This document shows, piece after piece, positions 20,201 through 30,507 of a stretch of DNA of 64,000 bases; position 1 is the first letter of the stretch, and each line of letters opens with the position of its first letter. Position numbers and translations under genes: made by a program. Source of the stretch: Nocardia goodfellowii (GTDB taxonomy: Bacteria > Actinomycetota > Actinomycetes > Mycobacteriales > Mycobacteriaceae); contig NZ_JAGGMR010000001.1 in assembly GCF_017875645.1 (NCBI RefSeq), positions 7,874,001-7,938,000 of the forward strand, written 5' to 3'. The notes beneath the pieces were generated by a model, which was not told the DNA's origin, made no database searches, and was given only the letters and a program-made list of their open reading frames with translations.

Positions 20201-23200
20201 TCGGTGTCGAATTCGGTTCCGACCGCACGCCATGCCTGAGTCGGCACCACATAGGACACCAGGACGGTTTCACCGCCGGGTCCCGGCAGGCCGATCGTCG
20301 CCGCGTATTCCACGTCTTCATCGGCTCCGAGCACCGCGTCGATTTCCCCGAGTTCGATCCGCAGTCCACGAATCTTGACCTGGAAGTCGCTGCGCCCCAG
20401 GTATTCCAGCTCGAGCGCGCCATCGCGCAACACCCAGCGCACCATGTCGCCGGTGCGGTACATCCGCTCCCCCGGCTCGTCGAAGGGATTCGCGACGAAG
20501 CGCGCGGCGGTCAGGCCGAAGCGGTGGAAGTACCCGCGGGCGATCGCGGACCCGGCGAGATACAGCTCGCCCTCGACGCCGACCGGCACCGGCCGCAACC
20601 ATCCGTCCAGCACCATGAGCGCGGCGCCCCGGATCGGCCCGCCCATGGTGACCGGTTCCCCGGCCCGCAGTTCGCCCGGCCCGGTGGCCCAGATGCTGAA
20701 CTCCGTCGGACCGTACAGGTTGAGCATGCGGCGGCCCGACGACCATTGCGCGGTCAGCTCCGCACCGGCCGCTTCGCCGGCCACCGAGAGCACCCGCAGG
20801 TCGGGCAGGTCCCGGGAGTCCATGGTGGCCAGCACCGACGGCGTGATCACGGCATGGGTGACCCGTTCGGCGCGCAGCAAGCCTTCGAGTTCGGCCCCGC
20901 CGTAGATCTCGGGCGGCGAGAGCACCAAATGCCCGCCCATGCCGTGCGCGCACAGCATCTCGAACACCGAGGCGTCGAAACTCGGTGAAGCCACTTGCAG
21001 TTGGCGGGCGGTGTGGTCCAGTGCGAGCGATTCCCGCTGGGCCGCAACGAGATTCGCGACGCCACGGTGACTCAGCAGCACCGCCTTGGGTTTTCCGGTC
21101 GAGCCCGAGGTGTAGATCAGATACGCGGTCTGGTCCAGACGGATCGCGCCGCCTCGCTCGGCGTCGGTGATGGGACCGGCGGGCACGGTCATCACCCGGC
21201 GAATGGTGTTGAGTTCGTCGAGCAGCAGCCAGTCGATGGTGCTGGGCAGCGACTCGCCGGTGGCGTGCACGGTCACGCCGATCGGCGCTTTGGAGTCGGT
21301 GAGAATGTGCTCGATCCGCTCCACCGGATAGTTCGGATCCAGCGGCAGGAACGCGGCACCGGTCTTGACCAGCGCCCACACCGCGACCACCGATTCGATG
21401 GACCGCGTAAGCGCCAGCACCACAAAGACTTCCGCGCCGACGCCTCGGCGCAGCAGCACGCGCGCGAACCGATTGGACCAGGCGTCGAGTTCGCCGTAGG
21501 TCATGGACGCGCCGCCGAGGCTGACCGCGACGGCGTCCGGATCGATCGCCGCGCCCGCGCCGAGGATGTCGGGCATGGTGCGCCGCGGCACCGATTCCGC
21601 GCCGCGCCGGGGCAGCAGGGCCGCCCGCTCGGCGCGATCGCAGTGCTGGATCCGGGCGATCCGCGAGGCCGGCTGTTCGGCGATCTGCCGCAGCAGCAAG
21701 ACGAACCGATCGAGCAGCCGCGCCGCCTGGGCTTCCGCGAAATGACCCGCCAGGTACTTCACGGAGACGCGCAAGGTGTCGCGCTGCCCCGGCGCACCGT
21801 GCTGCGGAATCACCATGAGGTTCAACGGGTACGGCGTCGCGTCGGTGCCCGCCACGTCGAGCACGCGCATCCCGGCGATATCCAGCGACCGCGACAGTGT
21901 CTCCCGATCGATCGGATAGGACTCGAAAACGGTGAGCGTGTCGAACAATTCGGCCAAACCCACCGCCTGGTGGATCTCGGCCAGGCCGACCTGTTGATGA
22001 TCCAGCAGCCGCGCTTGCTCGGATTGCAACCGCCCCAGCAGGTCCGCGACCCGCTCCGCCGGATCGAGCCGCACCCGCACCGGCAGTGTGTTGATGAACA
22101 ACCCGACCATGTCCTCCACCCCGGGCAGCTGCGGCGGGCGACCGGAGACGGTGCCGCCGAACACCACGTCGGTGCGCCCGGTCAGCATGACCAGCAGCAG
22201 CGCCCATGCCGCCTGAACAGCGGTATTGGTGGTGGCTCCGGCCTCGCGGGTGGTCGTTTCCAACCGCGCCATCAGGTCTACGGGCAGATCCACCGACACC
22301 ATCCCGGATTCGGCCGACTCCACCCCGGCCAGCGACGGGACCGCACGCGTCGGGGCATCCACCCCGGCCAGCGCCGCTTTCCAGGCGTCGATCGAGTCCG
22401 AACCGGCCCCTTGTTCGCCGAGCCAGGTCAGGAAGGTCCGATAGGACGGCGCGGGCGGCAGCACTTCGCGCATCGACGTACCCGAGGCCGCGGCGATGTA
22501 CATCGTCAGCAGCTCGCGCACCAGCAGCGGGGTCGACCAACCGTCCAGCACGACATGGTGATTGGTCATCAGCAGGGTGCTGGTCTCGCCGTCCCGGATC
22601 AACAGGAACCGCAGCAGGGGCGGTCGGGTCAGATCGAACCGGCTGTTCGCGTCGACGGCGATGGTCCGTTCCAGTTCCCGCCGCCGCGCCCCGGAGTCGG
22701 TGAGGTGCCGCAGATCCAGTTCCCGCCACCGCGCCTCGGCCGCGGCGAGCACCAATTGCCTCGGCCCGTCCTCGGTTTCCACGAAGGCGACCCGCAGGTT
22801 CTCGTGCCGGTCCACCAAAGCTTGTGCGGCGGAACGCAAGCGCTGCGCGTCCACGTGTCCGGCCAGGGTGAGCCGGGTCTGCACGGTGTAGCCGTCGGCG
22901 GTGTCGGTGTCGTACATGGCATGGAACAGCAGCCCGTACTGCAGCGGCGACAACGGCCATACCTCGGCGAGATTCGGATAGCTCCGCTCCCAGCCGTCGA
23001 TCTGCCCCTGTGTCACCCTGCTGAGCGGGAAGTCGGACGGCGTGTGGCCGCCCGCCTGGGTCCCGGCGAGCGCTCCCAGCGCCTGCGCCCACAGCCGCGC
23101 CAGCGCACCGACCTGCGCCTCGTCCAGGATTCCCGTGGCATAGGCCCAGGTCACCTCGAGCTCCGTGGCGCTCATGATCGCGTTGATATCGAGGACGGCG

Positions 23201-26200
23201 GGCAACGGCGCCCGATCATCCTGGGTCGCCGCGAAACGCCTCGGCAACCAATCCCCTTGCGCGCCACCGGCCGCGCGCCCGAGATAGTTGAAGCTGATCT
23301 GCGGCGCCGGCGCGTCCGCGAGCACCGCCGCCGTCTCCGGATCGAGGTAGCGCAACATCCCGTACCCGACGCCTTTGCCGGGTACGGCCCGCAGTTGCTC
23401 CTTGGTCGCCTTGATCGCGGCCCCGGCCTCGATACCGCCCTCGAACGCCGCGTCCACGTCGATCCCGGCCAGATCGATGGCGACCGGATACACGCTGGTG
23501 AACCAGCCCACCGTGCGCGCCAGGTCCGCCCCGGGCAGCACCGATTCCTCGCGGCCGTGCCCCTCCAGCGTGAACAGCGCACTGCCGCGTCCCCGCCAGC
23601 GCGCCACCGCCAACGCCAGCGCGGCCAGCAGGACGTCATCCGCACCGCAGTGGAACCGCTCCGGCAGCACATCGAGCACCGTGCGCGCCACCTCGGCGGG
23701 CACGCGCGTCCGCAGCTCCGCCATGGTGGCGACCACGTCCACGGCCGGGTCCGCGGCCCGCGCCCCGATCAGCGGATCGGGCGTGCGCACGATCCGCTCC
23801 CATACCGGCAGCTCGGCGGTCCGCCGGGCGGTTTCCTCGACAGTGGCGTGGGCCCAGCGCCGGTAGGAGGTGCCGACCGGTTCGAGGGCACCGCCGCTGA
23901 ACGCGGTGGCCAAGTCCGGCAACAGGGTTCGCCAGGAAACACCGTCGGTAACCAAGTGATGCAGCACCAGCCACAGCACCGGATGGCGGTCGGCCGGAAC
24001 CGCTGCCGCGTTCTGCCAGGGAGCATGTTCGCGCTGCGCCATCGGTGCCTCGGGCGACGCGGCTTGCTCGGTGGTATGCGGATCGATCAGCACGAATCGC
24101 GCCATGATCCCCGCGGCGGGATCGAGAAAATCTGCGGCACGCTGCAATTCGCGTTCGCAGGTTTCGTCGAGCTCCGTCCCGGCCGCCACGACCTGGATCA
24201 GCTCGGCGGCGTCGATCGCACCTGGTTCGGCAACGGTCCATTGCCACTTTGCGCCCGGACGAGCCGGGTCCTGCCCGTCGCCTTCGCGACGCAGGGTGCT
24301 GCGCAGCACATCGTGGTGATCGATCAGCGCCTGGACGGCCGGGATCAGCCCCGCACGGGTCGTCCCGGCGGGGAGGCCGATCAATACCGCCTGGCTGTAG
24401 CGCTGCCAGGTGTCGCCGCCCGCGAGCATGGCGTGCACGATCGGCGTCAGCTCGAGCGGACCCACACCGCCGCCGGGCAATTCGCGCACCGCCGTGTCGG
24501 CCGCCTCGGTGGCGACGGCGGCCAGGGCCGCGACGGTCTTGCGTTCGAAGACATCCCGGGCGCTGAACGCCAGCCCGGCGGTCCGGGCCCGGGACACGAG
24601 CTGGATGGAGATGATGCTGTCGCCACCGAGGGCGAAGAAGTTGTCGTCGGCACCTACCGCGTCCACACCGAGGACCTCGGCGAACAATGCCGCCAGCACT
24701 TCCTCCCGGGGCGTGGACGGGGCGCGCCGCACGACGGTGCGCACGCCGAAATCCGGTGCGGGCAGGGCTCTGCGGTCGACCTTGCCGACCGGCGTGAGCG
24801 GCACGTGATCGATCACCATGATCACCGACGGCACCATGTACGCCGGAAGCTGCTCCCCGACAGCCGCTTTCAGTGCCTCGGGCCGTGGCTCGACCCCGGG
24901 TTCGCCCAGCACGTAAGCCACCAGCGCGGTAGCGCCCGCCGGGCTCTTCGCGCCGAGGGTGAGCGCGAAGTCCACGCCGGGCTGTCGTCGCAGCGCCGCG
25001 TCGATCTCGCCGAGTTCGATCCGGTACCCGCGCACCTTGACCTGAAAGTCGCTGCGGCCGGCGTACTCCAACTCCAGCCGTCCGGCGCGACGGCACCAGC
25101 GCACCAGGTCGCCGGTGCGATACATACGCGCGCCGGGCGTGTAGGGGTCGGCGACGAAACGGCTCGCCGTCAGACCGTTGCGCTGGTGATAGCCCCGAGC
25201 CACCGCGGGCCCACCCAGATAGAGCTCGCCGGTCGCACCCGGCGCGACCGGTCGCAGCCAGGGGTCCAGCACCACCGCGGCGACACCTCGGGCCAGGCTG
25301 CCGATCGTCACCGGCGCAGCGGGTTCCAGCGGTGCGCTGACGGTGACCGTGATCGTCGTCTCGGTCGGCCCGTAACCGTTGAGCAGCCTGCGTCCGGCCC
25401 ACCGCGTCACCAGTTCGGGTGGGCACGCGTCGCCGCCCACGATCACGGTGCGCAACGACGGCAGCGTCGCCGGATCCAGCGAAGCCACCACGGCCGGGGT
25501 CACATTTAGATGCGTGACCTGGTGTGCGCGAAGCACTTCCGCGAGCTCCTCGCCCGCGTACGCCGCGGGCGGCACCACGGCCACGGTCGCACCGGCGGCG
25601 AAGGCCACCAGCAACTCCTCGATCGAGATGTCGAAACTGGGCGACACAGCGTGCGCCACCACCGAGTCGGCTGTCACGCCGAAGGCGGTGCCGGAGTTGT
25701 CCACCAGGTTCGCCAAGCCGCGATGGGTCACCGTGACGCCTTTGGGCAGACCGGTAGAACCCGAGGTGTAGAGCAGATACGCCGGTTGGTCGAGATGAAT
25801 CGGAACGGACAGTTCGTCATCGCGTAGCGGCGCGGAAAGCTGTTCGGCGACCAGCTGTCCCATCGACTCGTCGTCCAGCGTCAGCCAAGTGACTCGATCC
25901 GGCAGCGCACCCCGCGCGGCGGCAACCGTCAGCCCGACGACCACGCCGCTGTCGCGCACCATGTATTCGATCCGGTCCGCCGGATACCCGGGATCGATCG
26001 GCACGAATGCCGCACCCGTCTTGGCCACGGCACACATCGCCAGCACCGACTCGATCGAGCGGGGTATCGAAAGCGCCACGGCGCGTTCGGGTCCCGCGCC
26101 CGCCGCGCTCAGCACCCGGGCCAGCCGGTTGGTCCGTTCCTCGAACTCGCGATAGGTCAAGCGCTGCGCGCCGGCCACGATCGCCACCGCCGACGGATCG

Positions 26201-27627
26201 AATGCCGCACCCTCGGCGAGTATTTCGGGCAAGGTCCGCATTCGCGCATCAACCGCGCCGCGGGCAGGCACCAGGTCGGCGAACTCGTCCTCGAACAGCA
26301 CCGGCACCGCCGACAGCGGCGCATCCGGCCCGGCGGCCAGAAACCGATCCAGGAACGCGAGGAAGCGCCGATGCTGCCCGGCGAGTTCGTCGGCGCCGTA
26401 CAGGTTGGGGTTGGCCTGGAAATCGATATGCGTGCTCTCCGCGCCCACGCCGGGATACAGATTGAGGAACAGGTCGTCGATCATGCCGGAGGTGAGCACG
26501 TGCATCCGTCCGATGACCGCACCGAGCTCGATCCTGGTGTCCACCATCATCAAATTGACGGTCGGCCCGAACGACGCGCCCTCGTCCACCGCCCAGCCGA
26601 GATCGCGGACGATGTCTTCCTGCCGGTAACGCTGGCGGCGCAACGCCGAGGTCAGCTCGCTCTGCGCGGCGTGGATGAGCGCTCCCACCGTCATCGCCGC
26701 GTCCATGCGCAAGCGCAGCGGCACCACATTGGCGACCATGCCGCCGGACCGGCGCAACGACGCGGTCGTGCGGCCCGAAACCGGCAGGCTCAGCACGACT
26801 TCCGGCGCACCGGTCATCGCCCCCAGGTACGCGCCGAACGCCGCGACCACGATCGGCGCGATACTGGAGTTCTCCGCTTTCGCCACGCCGTCCAAGAGTG
26901 CGGCGGTCTCCGCCGGCAGTTCACCGGCGGCGACGCGGGGGTGCGCGTCCACCTCGGCGGCGCGCCCGGCCAGGCTGACCGGCTCGGCCATACCCGCGAG
27001 ATGCTCGCGCCAGTACTGCCCGTCCGCCTCGAACCGCGGCGAATCCCGGTACGCCGCATCACTGTCGATGATCTTGCGCAGATCCTCGGCCTTGCTCGGC
27101 GGCGGTTCCCGCCCGGCCAGCGCCGCGTTGTACAACTCGGCGGTCCGCTGCAACATCGTCATCGCGCCGAACCCGTCCAGCACGATGTGGTGAATACGCT
27201 GATACCAATACCAGTGGTCTTCGGCCAGCCGCAGCAGCGCGTAGCAGCCGAGCGGGTCCCGCAGCAGGTCCAGCGGCGCGGTGTACTCCGCGCTCATCCA
27301 GGCCTGCGCCGCCGCCACCGGATCGGGCTCCGCGCGCAGATCGAGCACCGGAATCCGGTCGTCCTGCTCCGTATCGACCATCTGATACGGCAAGCCGTCG
27401 ACCTCGAGCAAACGCACGTAGCCGGTGCCGAATTCACGACCGGCCCGGCGGGCTACGTCGGCGAGCAGATCGACATCGACGGGCCCGGCGAATTCGACGT
27501 ACTGGGCAATGGAAATGGCGGTGTCACCGGCGAAATGCTGGGCGAACCAGATTCCGCGCTGGGCTGCGGACAGCGGAAAAGCACCGGCGGGCAACTGATC
27601 CGGCGCGACCGGCGAAAGGGATCGCAT
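14281..27627 (-). CDS. Trimodular non-ribosomal peptide synthetase with terminal thioesterase
   Basis: 4448 residues from ATG 27627 ([15 protein letters not shown]). Domain order by motif, approximate residues: C1 (HHIVLDG 146-152), A1 (YTSGSTG near 620), T1 (LGGDSI near 1002), E1 ([10 protein letters not shown] near 1221), C2 (HHVVLDG near 1689), A2 (near 2170), T2 (LGGNSL near 2557), C3 (HHISADG near 2755), A3 (near 3239), T3 (LGGDSI near 3639), E2 ([10 protein letters not shown] near 3838), TE (GWSFGG near 4272). This predicts a D-L-D tripeptide released by the thioesterase. Specificity residues read from the A domains (235, 236, 239, 278, 299, 301, 322, 330, 331) are DIENIGGIT, DAFVSALIW and DAFVAALIW. 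C1 resembles EntF-type domains (WYWYQR before the His motif, [11 protein letters not shown] later), suggesting an aryl or acyl cap. A1 loosely resembles the hydroxyornithine code DMENLGLIN. No MbtH-like gene is in the window. The product is unknown. Confidence 0.95.
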
Positions 27628-27804
27628 AAAAGGTTCCTGGAAGTTCAGGAGATAGCCAGTGAGGACAAGGCGGAACGCGCGCCACACCGCTGCGCGGCGG
27701 GCGCGCAGCCGACCGCGACGAGCGGGGAATTCGACCAGCGTGCGCGTGTATTTCTTTCCTCGGGAGTCTATCTCGCGGCGATGCGCGGATAACTTGGAAT
27801 GCGC

Positions 27805-28215
27805 TCAGCAGGCGTGCGGTACGTGGAACAGATCGGCGTCGGTGATCGGCGCGTCGGACCCGGTGAGGTAACCCACCAGCGTCGAACGGTCGTCGAGCAC
27901 GAGCCAGTCGACCAGGTCGGTCAGGGCGGAGCGATCCTCTTTGGTGGTGACGCCGAGCCGAACCCCGTGCGCCGACTCCGCGGAAACGACGGTGGCGCCG
28001 ATCTTCTCGATCGCCCAGCGGGTCACCACGAACTCCATGGCGGGCTCGACCGCCACCGCGATCCGGGTGCCGGGTGCGGCGCCACGGGCCAGCAGGACCC
28101 GGGCCAGCCGGTTGGACCAGCGGTCCAGGTAATCACGGTCGGCCTCGAGGGTGGACACCGCGACAGCCGTCTGGTCAGTTCCGGTCCGGTGCTGAGCGAG
28201 GTATGCGGTGTTCAT
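27805..28215 (-). CDS. Free-standing truncated adenylation-domain protein
   Basis: 136 residues from ATG 28215 with a strong GGAGGA Shine-Dalgarno 7-8 nt upstream, so it looks translated. It aligns with the N-terminal part of NRPS A domains: DRWSNRLARVLLARGAAPG matches the A1/A2 region, IEKIGATVVSAES replaces [11 protein letters not shown], and DWLVLDDRSTLV matches the stretch before the P-loop. It stops just before core A3 (YTSGSTG), so it has no ATP- or substrate-binding motifs and cannot activate an amino acid. It lies 177 bp upstream of the NRPS on the same strand. It could be a relic or a binding partner of the synthetase. Confidence 0.75.
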   Translation of the reverse strand: MNTAYLAQHRTGTDQTAVAVSTLEADRDYLDRWSNRLARVLLARGAAPGTRIAVAVEPAMEFVVTRWAIEKIGATVVSAESAHGVRLGVTTKEDRSALTDLVDWLVLDDRSTLVGYLTGSDAPITDADLFHVPHAC

Positions 28216-28321
28216 CAGGTGGTCCTCCGAAGTCGTTCTCGATTTCCTGTACGACTTCTAATTTCCCCTGTTCAGAGGCCTACCGACAGGACCCCCAGTG
28301 CTGGTGCGGCCAACCCCCGGG

Positions 28322-28336
28322 GGTGATCGATTCACC
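28322..28336. promoter_or_regulatory. Inverted repeat between monooxygenase and truncated A-domain gene
   Basis: GGTGA-TCGAT-TCACC is flanked by G-rich and C-rich arms (GGGGG / ACCCC), making a hairpin-capable element. It lies about 60 bp after the monooxygenase stop and 107 bp before the next start codon. It may be a terminator for the former or an operator for the NRPS unit. Confidence 0.35.
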
Positions 28337-28395
28337 ACCCCAGGGTGTGCGACGGCGCTGCCGGCCGCGGCGAACCCGCGACCGGCAGCGGTTGT

Positions 28396-29595
28396 TCAGG
28401 CGGGCACCAGCTCCGTGGAAACCGTTGCGTCCCAATCGATCCGGTAACGCTGCTCGGCGCCGAGCTGCTTCTCCTGATCGGTCATCCGGAACATCACCGG
28501 CATCACCAGATTCATCATCTTGCGCGCCACCGGACCCGGCGTCTTGCTGTGGTTGATCCGCGCCGCGCGCTTGGCCACACCCTCCACGCGGGCCCGGCGC
28601 AACCGCTCGTAGGCTCGGAAGGCCTGCTCGTGCGGCAGATCACGCAGGCATCGAGCCAAGTGGATCGCGCTCTCGATACCCAGCGACGCGCCCTGCCCGG
28701 AACTGTTGGACGGGGCGTGCACCGAGTCGCCCACCAGCACCATCCGGCCCCGGTACCAGTGCGGCACCGGGGGCATGATGTGCAGCGCCCCGGTGACTTC
28801 CAGGTTTTCCGCTGTCGTCGCCCGCACCAGACGGCCACCCGCGGCATCGGCACCGTAGGTTTCCCGCAGGATCCGCAACCAGTGCTCGGCCGGCAGCGCC
28901 CGCGCCTCGGTCAGCGAAAGGTACTGCTTGTGCGGCAGATTCACGCCCCACATGAAGCGGCCGTCGCCCACTGCGGCGTACAGGTAGTAGGCCCGCTTGC
29001 CGAACGCGAAAACCATGGTGCCCGCCGGGGTGTCGAGATCGCAGTCGACCATCGCGCCGAAGCCGAGCATGCCGGTGTAGTCCGGCCCGGGCGCCTTCGG
29101 ATCGATCAGCCCGCGCACCGTCGACCGGATACCGTCCGCGCCGACGAGCACGTCGGCGGTGGCGGTGCTGCCATCGGCGAAGTGGGCGGTGACGCCGTCG
29201 GCCGCCTCCTCCACGCGCACCAGCCGCTTGTCGTATTCGAACGGCACCCCGGCGGCGGTCGCGTGGTCGTGCAGCGCACGGTGCAGTTCACTGCGATCGA
29301 CCATCTGCAACGGCTCCACACCGGGCAGGCCGGGCACCTGGTGGATCTTGCCGCCGACCGACAGCGACATGTCGGGGATCGGAAAAGCGATGTCGCGCAC
29401 GCGGTCTCCGGCGCCGAGCACATCGAGCGCGGCCATACCGTTCGGCGCCAGCGCGAGCCCGCTACCGATAGTGAACGCGGGGCCGGGATAGGCCTCGAAG
29501 ACACGGGCCTCGATGCCCGCCTTGCGCAGTGCGGTCGCGGCGACCGGGCCGGCGATACCGCCGCCGATGACCAGTGCGGTACGTGTTGTGGACAT
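28396..29595 (-). CDS. FAD-dependent monooxygenase (PHBH-like)
   Basis: 399 residues with the three hallmarks of class A flavoprotein hydroxylases: GGGIAG near the N-terminus for FAD binding, DVLVGADGIRSTVR (DG motif, about residue 150), and MVLVGDSVHAPSNSSGQGAS (GD motif, about residue 285). A GGAGATC Shine-Dalgarno precedes the ATG. Such enzymes hydroxylate aromatic rings using NAD(P)H and oxygen. The position upstream of the NRPS suggests it could tailor the peptide or make an aromatic cap, but the PadR gene and pump beside it also allow a detoxification role. It is not an ornithine-type N-hydroxylase. Confidence 0.9.
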   Translation of the reverse strand: MSTTRTALVIGGGIAGPVAATALRKAGIEARVFEAYPGPAFTIGSGLALAPNGMAALDVLGAGDRVRDIAFPIPDMSLSVGGKIHQVPGLPGVEPLQMVDRSELHRALHDHATAAGVPFEYDKRLVRVEEAADGVTAHFADGSTATADVLVGADGIRSTVRGLIDPKAPGPDYTGMLGFGAMVDCDLDTPAGTMVFAFGKRAYYLYAAVGDGRFMWGVNLPHKQYLSLTEARALPAEHWLRILRETYGADAAGGRLVRATTAENLEVTGALHIMPPVPHWYRGRMVLVGDSVHAPSNSSGQGASLGIESAIHLARCLRDLPHEQAFRAYERLRRARVEGVAKRAARINHSKTPGPVARKMMNLVMPVMFRMTDQEKQLGAEQRYRIDWDATVSTELVPA

Positions 29596-29793
29596 GGGTG
29601 ATCTCCAAATCAGGTTGGTCGAGGTTGCCCGAAACCGCCCTGTTGCCCACCCGGCTATCCTGTGGTTGCCAAACCTTGGGCTGGGTGCGCGTACGCGGGC
29701 ACGGTTCGAGACGGTTCGCTCAGGCTCGGCGGGGGTGTTGCCGCACCTCCGCTGAGCTTGGGTTTACATGCGCCCCGGCATCGGGGCGTCGAT

Positions 29794-30441
29794 CTACTCC
29801 GGTTCCTTCCCCCTCTCCACCATCTCGAAGACTTCGGCGGGATCGATGTTCTCGGCATGCATGCGCCGCCAGAATCCCAGGTCGGGGAAGGTGCCGTCGA
29901 CCAATTCGGCGCGGAAGGCTCGCGTCCACTCCAGTTCCGCGGCCAGCATGGTCAGCCCGTATTCGGTTTCGACGGTGAACAGTCGCGGCAGTTTGCCCTT
30001 CAGCTCGGCCAGTTCCGCTCGTCCCGAATCGAGCGTCTCCGCCAGGGCGGCGATCCGGGCGCTGAGCAGCTCGATCACCAGGTCCGGCGGCAGTACGCCG
30101 AGGATGGACAGGCCGGCGGTGAACCGCGTCGCCTCCAACTCGGGGTCGGCGATCAATTCGGTGGTCCAGCCCCGCATTTCGGCGCGCCCGGCGTCGGTGA
30201 TCCGATAGATCACCCGCTCCGGCCGGGCGCCGTCGCGTTCGCTGCCGATCGCTTCCAGGAATCCGGCCTTGGCCATGTTCTGCACGACCGTGTAGAGCGA
30301 GCCCCACTTGATGTCCATATCGCGGTCTTTGCCGCGTTGCTTGAGCATGGACGCGATCTCGTAGCGGTGCATCGGCCGTTCCACGATCACCGACAGCACT
30401 GCCAGCGCCAGCAGATTGTTGACTTTGCGTTTGGCAGCCAT
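29794..30441 (-). CDS. PadR-family transcriptional regulator
   Basis: 215 residues. The N-terminal winged helix contains LALAVLSVIVERPMHRYEIASML and the PadR signature WGSLYTVVQNMAKAGFLEA. A Vir C-terminal-like helical domain provides dimerisation. PadR repressors usually respond to phenolics or antibiotics and control exporters. It sits between the FAD monooxygenase and the DHA2 pump, all minus strand, with a strong operator-like repeat just upstream of its start. Confidence 0.9.
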   Translation of the reverse strand: MAAKRKVNNLLALAVLSVIVERPMHRYEIASMLKQRGKDRDMDIKWGSLYTVVQNMAKAGFLEAIGSERDGARPERVIYRITDAGRAEMRGWTTELIADPELEATRFTAGLSILGVLPPDLVIELLSARIAALAETLDSGRAELAELKGKLPRLFTVETEYGLTMLAAELEWTRAFRAELVDGTFPDLGFWRRMHAENIDPAEVFEMVERGKEPE

Positions 30442-30450
30442 CGCACCTCC

Positions 30451-30480
30451 TACTCGTCTACGAATATACGTCTACGAGTA
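30451..30480. promoter_or_regulatory. PadR operator: nested inverted and direct repeats
   Basis: TACTCGT (30451-30457) faces ACGAGTA (30474-30480) as a perfect inverted repeat. Within it CGTCTACGA occurs twice (30455-30463 and 30469-30477), offset by 14 bp. The element starts 10 bp before the PadR start codon, so PadR binding there would block its own transcription. Confidence 0.6.
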
Positions 30481-30507
30481 TTAGACGGCAAGCGCTCCTC
30501 GGAGCGT

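Noticed and set aside
20995..25509. Very long open frame (about 1500 codons) on the plus strand opposite the NRPS
   Set aside because: It is the antisense shadow of GC-rich NRPS codons: His/Arg/Gly-rich product, no motifs, no ribosome-binding site. The minus strand encodes clear C, A and T domains.
28396..29595. Ornithine N-hydroxylase for a hydroxamate siderophore
   Set aside because: The FAD enzyme has PHBH-type GxGxxG, DG and GD motifs, not those of N-hydroxylating monooxygenases, so it does not support hydroxyornithine formation.
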